From Fasciola hepatica (lineage: Eukaryota > Platyhelminthes > Trematoda > Plagiorchiida > Fasciolidae): 64,000 nucleotides of DNA. Below are positions 8,601 through 21,290 of the stretch, piece after piece. The DNA lies in contig CANUEZ040000183.1 in the NCBI GenBank assembly GCA_948099385.1, forward strand, positions 2,108,001 to 2,172,000. Reading direction: 5' to 3'. Numbering within the stretch: position 1 is the stretch's first letter; the number at the start of each line of letters is the position of its first letter. The notes under the pieces are model-generated. The model saw only the letters and a list, made by a program, of their open reading frames with translations. It was not told the DNA's origin and made no database searches. A program made the translations under genes and the position numbers.

Positions 8601-11600
8601 TGTTCAACAGGGTATCGCTCACCTCCTCAAATTGTGAAGCACGTCATAGGCTGGTCAAAGACGTAACTCTTACGAAAATGAGCATAGAAACGGGGTTTAC
8701 CTGACATCTTCGGCCTTTGTTCAGGTGTAACTTCGGGTTCACAAACTGTCTGAGCTGCTGACAGTTTTGTTTAGGGTACCGCGATTCAAAAGAGTAACTC
8801 ACCTATCATTGTTGGTTGTGGTGTGGAAGTACACGGCAGACCGAGTGCACCTCTTGCAATGGCACCTCGCTCTACCTCACGAAACATCTTCGGAAACCAG
8901 AGCGCTGCATTCACCTGTAACTCCTAAAGGTGTCAAGTCTGAATAGAAAGTGAAGTTGCCAATGAATGATTTCACCCGGAAAATCCCACTGAGGGCAACC
9001 AAACCGATGCTTCCATAGTGTGGCTTCACCAGAAATAGCACACATCAGTGAGCTAAGTTCTTTTTTCGAATAGTATCTCTTTTGTTTCGTCATATCGGCC
9101 ATTGTCCGTGAATAATACTTAACAAGGTCCTAAATTACACTTATTTGTGAACAGTAAAAGTAATGGAACAGCGCCACAACATAATTGGAAACCGTGCTGG
9201 AGATGTAAACGATATCAGGGCATTCAGTACGAACACAGAAGATTTATCGATTTCGCAAACTACCTGGGTATCATCTACAGCTACGTGAAATTTACTTCAT
9301 CGACAAAACACACCTCATTATGCTATGAGTACAATTATAGCACAATACTGCAGTTTTTACTATTCAGGTTATCATTTACTAATTAGTAAATGATAATCAG
9401 ATGTGTTACTAACACCTTACAGCCAGCACTGATCATCAGCATCAAAAGCTGAAGGGGCGGAGCGCGTACCTCAGCGAACAAAGCATGACCAGAATGGCTG
9501 CGGCCAGGTGAACCCTAGTCAGTTAAAACAAATGGTGCGGCGTTTGTAACGTAACCAACTGTCCTAAATATCCATGAAAATAGGACATTATTAATCTAAA
9601 CAGGGAATTAAAATGCCTTACGTCATTCCTTTCTCAAAATTTCAATCATTTCTCTGTCCATCGGTCACCGGCGTGTTACCGGAATTTGGCGGTGGATAAT
9701 GTGCAACTAAGGTGGAATATATCTGAGCTTTTGCTAGTTGACACAGATTGAGGCAACCAATGTTTTTTATTTGGAGCACAGGATAATGTCTTGCTTTTTT
9801 GACCACCATCTATTTGGTCACTGTGAAAACAAGCTTAGGACGGAAAACGTGTTCCACCTACACACTTGATGTTATATGTGGCAGATCCTCGTTGGAATGC
9901 GAGCAGCTTACGGAAGAAACATCCTCAACAGCCTCACTTCCAATCGTCCATAGACTTTGAAACGTTTCTATTCATAATGAGAATTTTCAGGTAGGAAAGT
10001 ACCTTGTCGATCTTCGACAGACTTTACAGACTCCGTCACACTGTAATACAGTATTTCAGCCGTTATTGCATCACGAGCTGATCTTTTATGCAGTTATATT
10101 GTTGCTCTTGATAACCCAGGAGTACCACGGTGATACTATCCCAAATTTCGCCTCATCTTACAAAGAAACGGATATATAAGCACCGTTACGGTTATGGCAA
10201 CTCTCTTAAGTACAAATGTCTGATACACTTACGTGAACAATCAACACACAGACAACGAGTTAGAGTAACCACGAAAGATGTCTGAATGGATATTTATACA
10301 AATTTATGAGCGAGTGTATACACAAAACATTGCTAAATTATTAGCTAGACTTCACTAGGTGTTACTCTAATCGAAAACAGCCCAGACACAGTGTCGAAGA
10401 GCAACGTCGGACGAGTCACGCGACAAAAATGACTGCTGAATTTAGGTCGGTGAAAACAGAAATAATTGGGAAATGTAGAGAATTCGGAATTGGATTCAGT
10501 GTTTAAATTTAACTTACAACGAACTTCTAACTCGTAGATGAACATGCAAGCAAGCTTGAAAAACGAACTCTTACAACGACGCACACTGGAAGACTAAAAT
10601 CAACATTTCTTACAGACTAGATTTTTTTTTGGAGGAAATAAAAACAGGTTTGTAACGTGACAGATTTTTCCTAGCATTATTTTGATAAATTAGAAACACT
10701 ATGCTCATAATAATGAGCCGACCTCCAGGGGTCTTTTGGGGGTCTATTTGCCGTACCTTAAACTGCTTGGCAAACTTGAAAGATTGGTGGACTAGAGAAA
10801 TGTAAGTGAATAACTTGTGCCGATCATAACCTTCTGTCTGAAGAGAGAATAAACCATATCATTTCTGATCAGATTCGTTATTACTTTTTGGGTAGCCGTA
10901 CATTTACAGCCAGGTAGCTTGAAATTTTTATTCTAGACCTATTGTTGTAAACACTGAACTCCAGGTCTCTTTCGGCTCATTCACCTTTCTAGTTGTGTCA
11001 TACTCCTAACCGTATCGAGCAACTTCACACGTGTATTATCATGGCAAAAAGCTACCATGTGATCTAAAGCTGTGTCATCTAAGCTGTTCAAAGATGCAAA
11101 GCTTCAGTTTATATAAGTCTTCCAACATACTACGACTTACTTGAATGAGATGAGCATCAAAGGACATGTAGCTTATATAGAGTTATACCCTCAAATTGGG
11201 CCATGGCAACTATACAGCTTTACTTTTTGCCGTTGTTGTTGTTGTTTTGTGAAATTCACATATTTGTAGGTATAGTAACCGGTTTATTTTATTCCTTGTA
11301 GATTAAATATTTGTTCCCTTCATGAAGTCTTCCAGGCAATACAAGGGGAAGCGGGTAACTCACTAGCCTGTGGATAAAACTGTATTATCAATCTGTACAA
11401 TGCCCTTAGCTTTTCGTAAAAGTTTTCATTACCGAGCGTTCATTTCCCTTGATCGTATCTTGCCTGAAACGGATGGAGTGATGGCCGTGCAATTTCGTAA
11501 AATTGATCGGAAGTGAATATTTCATAAATGATATTGCATGCACAGGGAACACTCTACCATACGACCGACGTGAGGTGGTTCATTTGTTTACAGCAACGTT

Positions 11601-11639
11601 TGATATTTCATGGGCAATAACCATTTACACGCAAAAGAA
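8601..11639. other. No gene recognised; contains palindrome and CCGG motifs
   Basis: The 63-codon minus-strand frame at 8911-9102 could be the decayed N-terminus of the CACTA transposase, but nothing in it is diagnostic. ACTGTCCTAAATATCCA at 9563-9579 resembles the arms of the hairpin at 3086-3129. The rest is AT-rich, apparently unique DNA with a short (GTT)n at 11233-11248. Confidence 0.45.
9369..9396. repeat. Perfect 28-bp palindrome
   Basis: TTATCATTTACTAA is followed directly by its exact reverse complement, with no spacer. Fourteen perfect base pairs without a loop are unusual and could mark a transposon junction or a foldback end. Confidence 0.95.
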
Positions 11640-11970
11640 GGCCGTCGAATGAGGTACTTCACCAACTGACAACACCGTTATTCGAATTACAGTTTGCACT
11701 GAACGGCTACGCACCGCAGTGAGTTGACGACCATGAAATCTCCGTTTGCTAATGCGTAATCTAACAGCGCGCTGTATAAGTGCGTTGTTCATGTGTCAGT
11801 GGCGCAACACATGCCATTGTTCGTGGGGGCTATCAAAGCCAGTTTTTTGTCATACCTCAGGAACCAATAAGATTGCCGTGTGGCCAATTCGAATGAAATG
11901 TGGTCCGTACTTGAAGTTTAACGGTGCGAATTACCCCTATTGTGCTAGCACGGTGGTGTTGGCGTTAGCC
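11640..11970 (+). repeat. Interspersed repeat X, copy 2
   Basis: This is the diverged counterpart of 3330-3640 in the same orientation, with shared landmarks ACGCACCGC, TAATGCGTAATC, GTGGCGCAACACATG, TTCGTGG and GCTAGCAC in the same order. The 108-codon plus-strand frame at 11746-12072 crosses it and has no coding character. Beyond 11970, minus-strand PQFRNGI near 12000 weakly recalls the FRNR block of the CACTA transposase, so a fourth CACTA remnant may begin here. Confidence 0.55.
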
Positions 11971-14129
11971 AACAGAACCTATTTTTCACAAAATGTAATA
12001 CCGTTCCTGAACTGTGGCTTAGGATTATGGCAATGCACATCCGCGATGAGACACGACAAAGGCTTTTACTAACAAAATATTGCTAAGTATTAAGAAAGCT
12101 AGAGCAGTTAATCCGAATATTTTCCCCGATTTTTACGGAATCATTACTGTGGTATGGCCAACCCATACACCATTGGCATTCGCACATGATTCATTCCGAT
12201 CCCGTTTGCCTTGTACCCGCGTGAGCGATGCCTGTCTCTCTCAAGCTGTGCTTTGTTCCACTCTGCCAATCACATGCGGCTAGGCGCGCGAGTGACTGAC
12301 ATTGACCCACGATCTACGATGACAACAACGTCGAGCCCAATCTATTACTGTGTCCGAGTGACCCAACAACAAACTTTACATAACCACTGCCTAAGTCTGC
12401 TACTGACTTTTCTGATTCAATTTCTACTTAGATTTTCAAGAGCATCTCAAATAAGAAGAAAGCTGTTGCTTTCAATCTCCCGGAAAGAACCCCGAATTTC
12501 ACAGCTCAAATTATTCCTACCCCGGGCCGCTGGCATAATAAACTGATATTGTATACGGACAAACCTACGCAAGCGGTCACAAAGCCAAACATGTGTAGGT
12601 ACCTGCACATTTCCGACACTCAACCCGAAACATCAGCGTTCTTTTCACAAAAACACCAGGCGGTACAGACAAGATACGGCACATTTTCTCTTCAGATCCT
12701 GGCTATTTACTTTTCCACCAGTCACTTACGCCACCTTTTGGAAGGACGACAACTTTGTGTGCACACAGCGAACTTCATTACTCAGACAGCATTACAACAG
12801 TTTTTACTAGTCCATCGAATAGTTGATGTTAGATATAGTTTCTCAAGTATATATAAAAGGTCAATTTTTGATGTATAAGCAGGTACAATGTCTCAGTTAC
12901 AAGCTCTGTGCTTGGCTGATCGGCCGATCGAGATAATTTGCGTTCACGTAAAAATAAAGTACAGTTCCTGTCCTTGTCGGAGACGGGTTCAAACAGTACA
13001 TCATTTGACGAATTATTCGACCGGACTTTGTTGTGATGACGTGATGTATTCCCAATAGGCAGAGTTCCACCTCCGATTCACCGAAAACCAAGGGACAGAT
13101 GAAACTGAAACAGAATTGCTTATAATCATAGAATTCCTATTGTTTTACTATTGTCAGTCGTATAATGTGACAAATGGATACTATAAGGTCGACTTTTATA
13201 TTTGCATACGAATAATTAGAATAAGTGCAGTATCCTTCCACTCAAGCCACTTGGATTTGATCGCTTCAGTTTCATATCCTTTTTACGTCAAAAGTATCAT
13301 CGGTATGTACATCATTAGCATTGTACTTGACAAGTTTTTCGTTAGAAAATTAGTCGTCCAAAACAAGTGACACATCTTGCTAACCGACTTCTCATTTCCA
13401 CCCCTAAAATCGGCCAAATCGGCCAAACTGGATCAGTTCAGGAAAGATGTTATCTGGCTGAAAAAAGCTATGGTGCAATTCCTTCGGTTAAAATTGAGCC
13501 TATAGTAACATCCACGTCATATAAATCAGGACATTTACAGTGTCAGTCATCATTCAAATGATAACATTCGTCATTTATTTACCGGCAGTTTTGTTAACCT
13601 CTGGTTACATAAAACGAAATCCATGCATATTTCATATCATAACGTCGATAATTAGATACTAATAAAAATGTTCACCGTCATCCAGGAATAAAGCATTCGT
13701 CTGCTCTCTCGTAGTGAGAATTTAGTTGATACCACAGTGACATTTGTTTCCTTTAAGAGAACTAAGGAGTCTGCAAAGGCTGCTCCAGAACTCAGATATC
13801 AATGCTTATTAAGGTTGCTTCCTCTGCACGCATGACTCTGAGGATTTACTAACATTCCGTATGCAAACTACTCTAGTGTTTTGAAGGGATGAACAGAAAT
13901 GTGGAAGGTCGGATCTTGGTGTGGAATGGAACAGCTAGAAAAACGTTGACGTAAAATAGCTGCCCTCAATCACAGTTTCATTCAAATTAGTTTTACATAC
14001 ACAGTCTCAGAATATACGAATGAGCACCGCAGTCAACTATATAGCATAAAAGTTTCCTGGAATACGGTCTTCTCTGAATACAGAAAACATGAACTGTGTG
14101 AAAGAAGAATTATTCAAAATACCTTTCAA
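11971..14129. other. No gene recognised
   Basis: The plus-strand frames at 12080-12283, 12211-12546 and 12549-12878 overlap in different frames and contain no motif. 12120-12345 is locally CpG-rich (GGCGCGCGAGTGAC at 12281-12294). If the gypsy relic had its integrase and 3' LTR, they would lie in 13.0-14.1 kb, but I cannot recognise them. Confidence 0.4.
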
Positions 14130-16440
14130 TACTTATTCTTCGATTGCCTGGATCATGATACTACGGCGTCCCTTATGAAGTTTGGTAAAGTCAAGAAGTC
14201 TCCAACACTTTGGTGTAAACTTCCAAAAATTTGAACCCACCGATTTTAGGAATTTTTAGATACTTTTGAGATAGACATTCCACACCAGGCATCATGAAGT
14301 GAACAATGGGGAACAAGGATCAAACATTACGAAATACTACCATTCTCGAAAGCATCAAAGTACGGGATGGCCTACAGAATCTTTGGAATGATCATTTGTT
14401 CGACTTTTCACTAATTTCTATTTTAAACCAATTCGCACATTAAAACTGTGATACAGTATTAAATATTAACAGTGATTCTCCAATGGAAGGGGTGATAAGG
14501 CTTCAGTTACTCGATTAGTGGACCTAAGGACAAATTGTATTTCGGAAACAAAGTTGACTGATTTGGTGTACTAAAGATTCACATGGAGAAAATAGTGACC
14601 GTTATTTTCGTGACTGCAAAGGCTATCAAGCACTGAGTGATAAGTACGTGATGCACACTGACGCTCACATAAGCATGAAGGCCACTTCTTGACAGCCTGT
14701 GCAGACACCAGATCTTCTTTTCACTTGGATACCTTAATTTCTTTTGAAGAAATGGATTGGGAGGCACATACGAGCATATTCTACTCACTATCATGAACCT
14801 TGGGCCGCACGATCTAAAGCTTACGATAAAGTCATTGGTAGGCAGAGATGTATGGAAGTTTGCATCATATACTTACGTTGTCCGTGAAGTGGACACCATT
14901 GAAAGGGTTGAATCAATATCTTGTTAATGGGCTGCCTCATAAATATTCCTTGAAATCTCTCTAAGTGGATTGAGAAGTATTGCAGTTTCCTGGGTGGCAA
15001 AGGTAGTTGAAACTTAGAGTTATAAAATCTTCGGCGGAATTCGGATTTTACGGTCACATACAAAACAATATAGCTAGAACCTTTTCAATTTTGGGCAGAA
15101 ACATTTATGGATAATAATCAGAATCTCAGAACTTCGATTTTGCCTTTTGAAAACGGCCACGTATTTATGTTCAAAAGCATATCTGGCTCATTCAAAGGAC
15201 TAAGAACAACGTGCACTTTATCGTCGTGCTCTTACAACGAAGATACTGAAACGCAGATATTATGCAAATCTGTAATAATTCCCGGTAAATCAGTCGAAGC
15301 CCATGCTGTCCAGATACTACATAATCCCATCTGAAGTCTGTAATATTTGTAAAGCCTGTCATGCCTTGCGAAGACCGTCGTGTGAATCGACTCCTTAGGG
15401 AGGGCCACGTGAAAATAAGTGTGTCGTATATCTATTTAGGGGGACGACTTAGTCGCAAGAGTTCAGATACTATCCCCAAAATAGTGGGAAGCAGAAAAAT
15501 GTTGACTACAGTTCGCTTGTTTAACATTTGAGGATCGGCATGAATTCGGACGGTACCATCCCTCTTAATGAAACGAAAAGAGGATACACCACCCTTAAGC
15601 AACGTAACGCTCAACCAAACTATCCTGCGCCATAATATTCAACGATCTAGACATAGCTTCTCGTTGGGCCACAGACACTAACAAAGGCATTTTTTCATTG
15701 CATACGGCATAACTGAACGATGCGATGGGTCATTTCAAAAATTATTTCAATATCAGTTGGAAACAATTAGAGAAAGAAAAATTGTGGATTCTTGACTTGT
15801 AGAGTATGAGATATTCTTTTGTTTGAGGTTAGAATTCTGAATCAACTCAGAGTTTCTCCAGGGGAAGGGCTTGATGGTATAAGCAGAAATACAAACAACA
15901 CCTGTTTGAACATTGCTTTCAAAAAATTTCTAATAAATAAAAAAGTCTGTATGAGTAAAGTGTAAGTGGGAGAATTGTAAAAGCTATAAAACGAATACAG
16001 ATGTGACACAGAACAAACAGATCACACGGAACAGGCCAGAGCAATGAGATTATACGGCGCAAACTGCGGATGTTACTCATTTGTCTGATGTGGGTGTTGT
16101 TTTAAACTGTCCCACTGACTCCAGTGAGAACTAAGTTTTGCCTGCGAACTGTCTCGTTTGATTTGTAAAAAACAATTTATAGGTGGTCAGTCCATGTACC
16201 CATAAGTTGCACACAGTTCATTGGTTCGACTGGTGTGGGCGACCCACCTTAAGGGCTAAGTGCCGCCAGCATGATTCGCACACCGTTTGTCGTTTCAAGC
16301 CGTCGATCTGCTGTACTGTCGTTCGTGGTTTCGTGGGCTCGTTGAGGGCTGGTACTGAAGTGCTGTCTACCAGTGAAACTAAAACGTCTATCGAATGATG
16401 TGTCAGGCCAAACCCTCACAGGTAGCATTCTAGACACGGC
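14130..16440 (-). pseudogene. Ty3/gypsy LTR-retrotransposon gag-pol relic
   Basis: On the minus strand, the gag end is suggested near 16250-16300 by CESCWRHLALKV, a zinc knuckle of CCHC type with its last cysteine lost. After an unrecognisable protease interval, reverse transcriptase begins near 15700. RDGTVRIHADPQMLNKRT (15575-15520) matches the gypsy 'KDGSxRxCxDYxxxN' block. HTYFHVALPKESIHTTVF then RLYKYYRLQMGL follow near 15410-15330, matching the 'HAYxQ...YxxxxMPFGL' block. Next come the tether region (PRKLQYFSIHLERFQGIF near 14985-14930), a possible RNase H start (GLHAYVS, 14680) and TEALSPLPL (14490), which recalls the usual ADALSRLP end of RNase H. Stops and frameshifts are frequent. 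No LTRs are recognised. This is an old genomic copy, described only as remnants. Confidence 0.75.
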
Positions 16441-19400
16441 GATAACTGTGAAGTGGGGAAATGAGGCAGATGAATGCTGACCATAAAGAGCCTAAGACTC
16501 GTGATTTAAACAAATGGAGACAGATCCACCTATTAAATTTCATACACTATGTCAGTTATAGCCTCATAGATTTGATCTTTCATATCACATCAGTCTTAGT
16601 CGGTGAATAGGTTTGTCGAAAAGTATAGGTAAATTCTATTACTTAGTATACAAATAAAATCTCTTACAATATGTTCCAGTTCAGGGTTTGTTGGCCGGTA
16701 CAGAAAAATTAGTTTTTTTCTTCAAATCTTCAACCTTGTTAAGTGAGTATTGATCTGAAACTACTCAAATTTTATCCTTAACCAAGATTAGCATCCGTGT
16801 GAAGCCTAGGTTTCAAGGCAGACAGTACCTATTCAATTTGTGTACTGGTCAATGAAGACGGAACATGGAAGTTGTTTTGTTTCTAGCTCACGGGTCAAAA
16901 CATGACCTACTATCTGAGATCGGACCAAGTCTGAATATTAGCTAGTCTGGTTCAATCAGTTGGGTGAACCATATTTTATAGTTTTCTCTGATGTTTTCAA
17001 TACCTTCCCTCTTGAATTCATTTGCGAATCTGGCAAACTGAGATTTATTTGAAACTTTTGCATAGCAACCCAATAGTACCTGCAACATCATCATAGCAAC
17101 TAAAAACCACAGCGGCTGGAAAGTATGCAACAAGAACTGATGCATTCAGATTTTACCCTCTGATTATTTTTTGAGGTGCGAGCCAAATACGGTACTGGAA
17201 GTATATTTGGATTAGAAAAACAGAGATATAAACCACCATCGAACGGGTTGTATTATTCGAAAGCATGTTTTGGGCCAAGTACGAGGACAATTTGTCTTCC
17301 AGTCACTGTAAAAATCAGTTCCTCTATATAACTTGACGAACACGGGACTTCATCTTTAGATCGTGTCGAAGATTCTTGAAATCTTGTTTCTTAACGTCAC
17401 TAAATCTGGGAGCAGAAGAACGAATTGAGACCAACGAAAAGCTCTGACAAACAGTAATAGACTGGATTGGTGGCGTGATCCTTTACCGCGGAGCCAATGA
17501 TTCAAGTAAGCGCAAGTACGTATTGTGCATTCTGAATATCATATCAGCGCATCCGTGCCCGAAAATACTTGAGTTATTCCGAACCATGTTTGAAGCAAAC
17601 CGTCGTGTCTCTCTTTTGCTTATTGTGGAGGAAGTTTACAAATTGGCTGGTAGATTTTTCCCATCACTAGTAGAAAGCCTTAATAATTGCGAATTATCAT
17701 TCATCTGATTGTCATCCACACGACTAAATGTGGATTTTACTGTTTTTCCTAATTCCAGATGATTTTGTTAAAAACTTGCAGTGAGATACTTCCCACGAAT
17801 ATGGCATCGAACTTCCCCTCGGGAATTTCTTCCTTCTTTGGGAATCAGAACCAAGTATTATTGTTTCTGGACTGTTATTTTCTCAGGTCCTCATTAACTT
17901 TGACTTAGCATGAATTAGTTTTAGCTTGGGGGAAACTTGTTTTCACAGTCTAGAACCGAACTGTAGAAAAGTACTTTGAGTTACCTATGGGTGCCCCTAG
18001 TCATCTAGATGAGTGCGATCAGAGCTGGAAGGTCATATTTTGTTCAATGAGCTGGAAAGACTTGGGAGGTTTATCGGGAGTGACTATGAAATCCATTCAC
18101 ATACCTACTTTGCCCATCGTGTTCTTTCGACCTCGTCAACGTAAATCAATCAGGTTTTGTTGGGTATTCAAGGTTCGTACTACCCACCTTGCCCTACCGT
18201 ATTCATCAAATGAGCTAACGTTCAAGGTCACTTCTGCGAGCATGAATTGTCTTGTACTAGTCTCAACATTCTAAAAAAGGAACACCGTGGAGGACTGATT
18301 TATCGCACAACGAATGATAATGTCTTAATTCTGACAACAAATGACTTACCAAAATGGACCATCAAATGTGTGTTAAGTGATGAAAAAATAGTCGCCGTAT
18401 CATATCAATCATGTCTTCGACATGTAGATTTTTTTTTTCGGAAATAAGGGCTTACTGTCAGTCTTCTCAAAAAACTCAAGAAGTTCCAGGAATCTGTCTT
18501 AGATACAAGATTTATATATCTGAGCTTTTTTCTTCCAGAAGTAAACGAAATACAATAAGTACATGTTTACTCAACTTTTGCTAAGCTCTTCGTTTTGCCA
18601 TGGCGACAAAGAATAGTTTGTTAGAGATTCTACCAAAATATTAGAAATGGCCTTCAGTGAGAAACTGGTCATGTTATCTCACGTTCCACGTTGTATGTAA
18701 AGGAAAAATTCAGAAGGTGGGTTTAAATGTATATCTTGACAAAACCCCATACATATCTTCGGAAAAATTATTCCTATTCTTTTCGCCCAGTGCCGGTGGT
18801 TTTTACCTGCGTATCATTCAAATCAGTGTGACTATAACAGCCCTTTTCTATCTACTACGATTGCTCGAATGTGACGTTATCGCACACAATCGTTCTCAAG
18901 TACAGTAACTATTTGCAGTGGTTGTGGCTTTTATAAATCTCGAAAGCATACAAGCTCTTTTTTCTGTATTCTTCCACAGTTTAATCCCCTGAAGAGCCAC
19001 CAATCATCATCTGATCAGGTTATTCATTAGCTGAGTACGCGGATTGTCGAATATACCCCGCAAAAGCGATATCCTTGAACCGTGTGTACTCATGAGTTTT
19101 GTAAAATTTCTGGTTAAATGGGCGATAAAAAGAAAATAGCACGGAAAATCCACGACAACAAGACTTCCTTGATTCCAAAAACCGGTTACAAAGTCTGTAT
19201 TACCACAGACAGTAAATTGCAACAATCTTCAAGAGAAATTTTATTATGAAGTAACACATCACGCTCTAGTAACAGAGAATACCAATGGCATGAACTTCGA
19301 GCTCTTGAAACTATTGCTTTTCGTTCCAAGCTTTACGTCATTTATCGATATCATCTGTCGACTCATCCATTTAATTCGGTATAAACCCTAGAAGATCCCG

Positions 19401-20429
19401 TAGGTCCTTTTACATTCTGTCCGACTGTCGTTTGCATCCAGTATTCATGATCATCCGATTATTTTGGGTTTATCTCAACAAAATCATCGAGGCAGACTTT
19501 CATTCTTCGCTAACTGTTACTATGAAGTGTATTAAGTGTCATCCTCCTTGCTGCAAATGAACTCTCGGGGTTCTTTAGATTATCGACTAATCTGTTAGAT
19601 CTCCATGTGTTTCACTAAGCCATTCATTAGGGTGAAAAAATTTGGGACTTTGGGCGGTCTTCGCCAAACCAGTATGAAATGCCACTCAGGGGTCATTACC
19701 TTGAGTTTCTCGGGATATATAAAAATATAGAGACAGGTTATTTGAATAAGCTCAGGTAATTTTTCTCCATGAAACATTAATACAAATGTTTGTGGGAACA
19801 GTTTTTCATCACACCTCTACTGTAGAAATGAGTTTGATATAACGGAGTACTGTTTTCTGAGTAGAAGGAAACACTTTACCACATTTTTTGGAGCTTCATC
19901 CGAATAAAATCCACTTGACTGTTGAATTTCGTATCTACATTTTTTAAACAGCTGTCGACCACGAAACTGTATATGTTCGCGCCGTGTAAGTGGATAGTAT
20001 CTGGATGTAAATATATACATATGAGTCAAATCTTGAGCGCTGATTAGGTATTTCTATGCACCACATATGATGCATTAACGGAGTGGTTTCTGTTTCAGTT
20101 ATTCAATCAGTATTAGTGCAATACAGAAAAACACGGAAAAGTCGAGTTAAGAAAACGCTTTTTGTAATCCGTAGGTGAACATTCAGCACTTCAGTTGCCA
20201 CATTAAATTTTATTAATACTGAAATCAAAATTTACTCAAAGAAGCATATATTTCAGCTCGAGAATAGTCTGATCAGCTGTGTTAGGGAGTGCCCGCAAGA
20301 CAGAGCGCAAAGTAAAATTTGGAAGCATCTGAATGAGCACAGAAGTATTCGTATTTTGCTCGAGTACAGTGGTTTGAAACGTATTTGAAATGATCATAGT
20401 GACGTAGATGCGCGGTGGTAATTATTACT
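16441..20429. other. No gene recognised; AT-rich intergenic or intronic DNA
   Basis: Several 60-95-codon frames (for example 16942-17145 minus, with a hydrophobic start and a charged tail; 17475-17708 plus; 17987-18447 plus) show no family motif, and their number is about what chance gives. Nothing repeated or structured stands out. Confidence 0.5.
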
Positions 20430-21290
20430 TCTAAGATAGTTTGTGGCTAATTTTGAAGTGTTGTGTTATCAAATACTGAGAAATAAGCCGTTGAATCTGG
20501 GAGTATGCTACAGTGTCTTGCAGATACGTTTGACGTGCTATGCAATTGGTTTGGGAAAGATCACATAATCTATGAAACCTGATGTACTCAAAAAGCTGAA
20601 ATAAATAAAGTGGCACTGAGAATTTCTTAGGACGAAGCACGGAGCAAGTCAGATTCCTAACATTTACAAAAAAGGCAGAAATGTGGATAGAATGTGTCAG
20701 ACTTCGTGTTGAAATCACGTCCAAGTTCTCCATAAGTGTAGTTCAGAAAAGGTTATTTCCGTTGACACGTTCAAATGGAGTAGATTCTACCACGTTTGTG
20801 CACCTTTCACTTTTATAAGAGAAAAAAAGAAATCAGATTATTTGGAAGGGATGACAGTCAGATAGTAGTTCGAATACCACTGGACAGAGCCGGAGGTAAT
20901 TTGCTGAAGATTTGGAGAAACAGAGTTATTGGAGTAAAGTAAATGAAATAGTACATAGTTAGCACTTTCGATAACCTGTGAGACGTGGAAGGTAAGCATG
21001 GTAGATGGGCATGTAGAAAAGAATAATGGCGACAAACTGGCACCTTATGGGACTCCCAACCATGGACTTGCGAGGGAAGAAGCCCTAACATTGTAGTGAG
21101 TGAATTGTTAGCGTTAGGCGAAGCAATCATATGAAAATCATTGGTGGAATTTCGAACGCCATCAGTGGAAAGAATTTGGGGTAACTTTTCTTTTTTAGCA
21201 CGACTGAAATCGTTACCATAATCTAATTGAGAACAATGAGAACACTGTTTTTCCTGTCTGGTGAACACTTATTGTAATAGAACGAATAGC
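20430..21290 (-). pseudogene. CR1/Jockey-like LINE reverse transcriptase relic
   Basis: The minus strand carries the reverse transcriptase core in order. NDFSRAKKEKLPQILSTDGV (about 21215-21155) matches the 'DFSKAFDxVxHxxLLxKL' block. LTTMLGLLPSQVHGW and then GVP*GASLSPLFFS (about 21095-21025) match the 'GVPQGSVLSPxLF' block. YSNNSVSPNLQQ and QWYSNYYLTVIPSK (20930-20840) match the segment after the catalytic YADD. KKFSVPLYLFQLFEYIRFHR (20640-20560) matches the thumb. The catalytic aspartates are lost and several frames are needed. This is the non-LTR retrotransposon class that copies itself from RNA at a nicked target. It is a dead fragment without the endonuclease or the 3' end. Confidence 0.75.

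Noticed and set aside
12080..12878. Run of three overlapping plus-strand frames
   Set aside because: Different frames, no motif, no splice sites linking them; within chance expectation.
16942..17145. Minus-strand frame with a hydrophobic start and a charged tail, as a membrane protein exon
   Set aside because: Only composition supports it. There is no convincing donor, polyadenylation signal or recognisable family.
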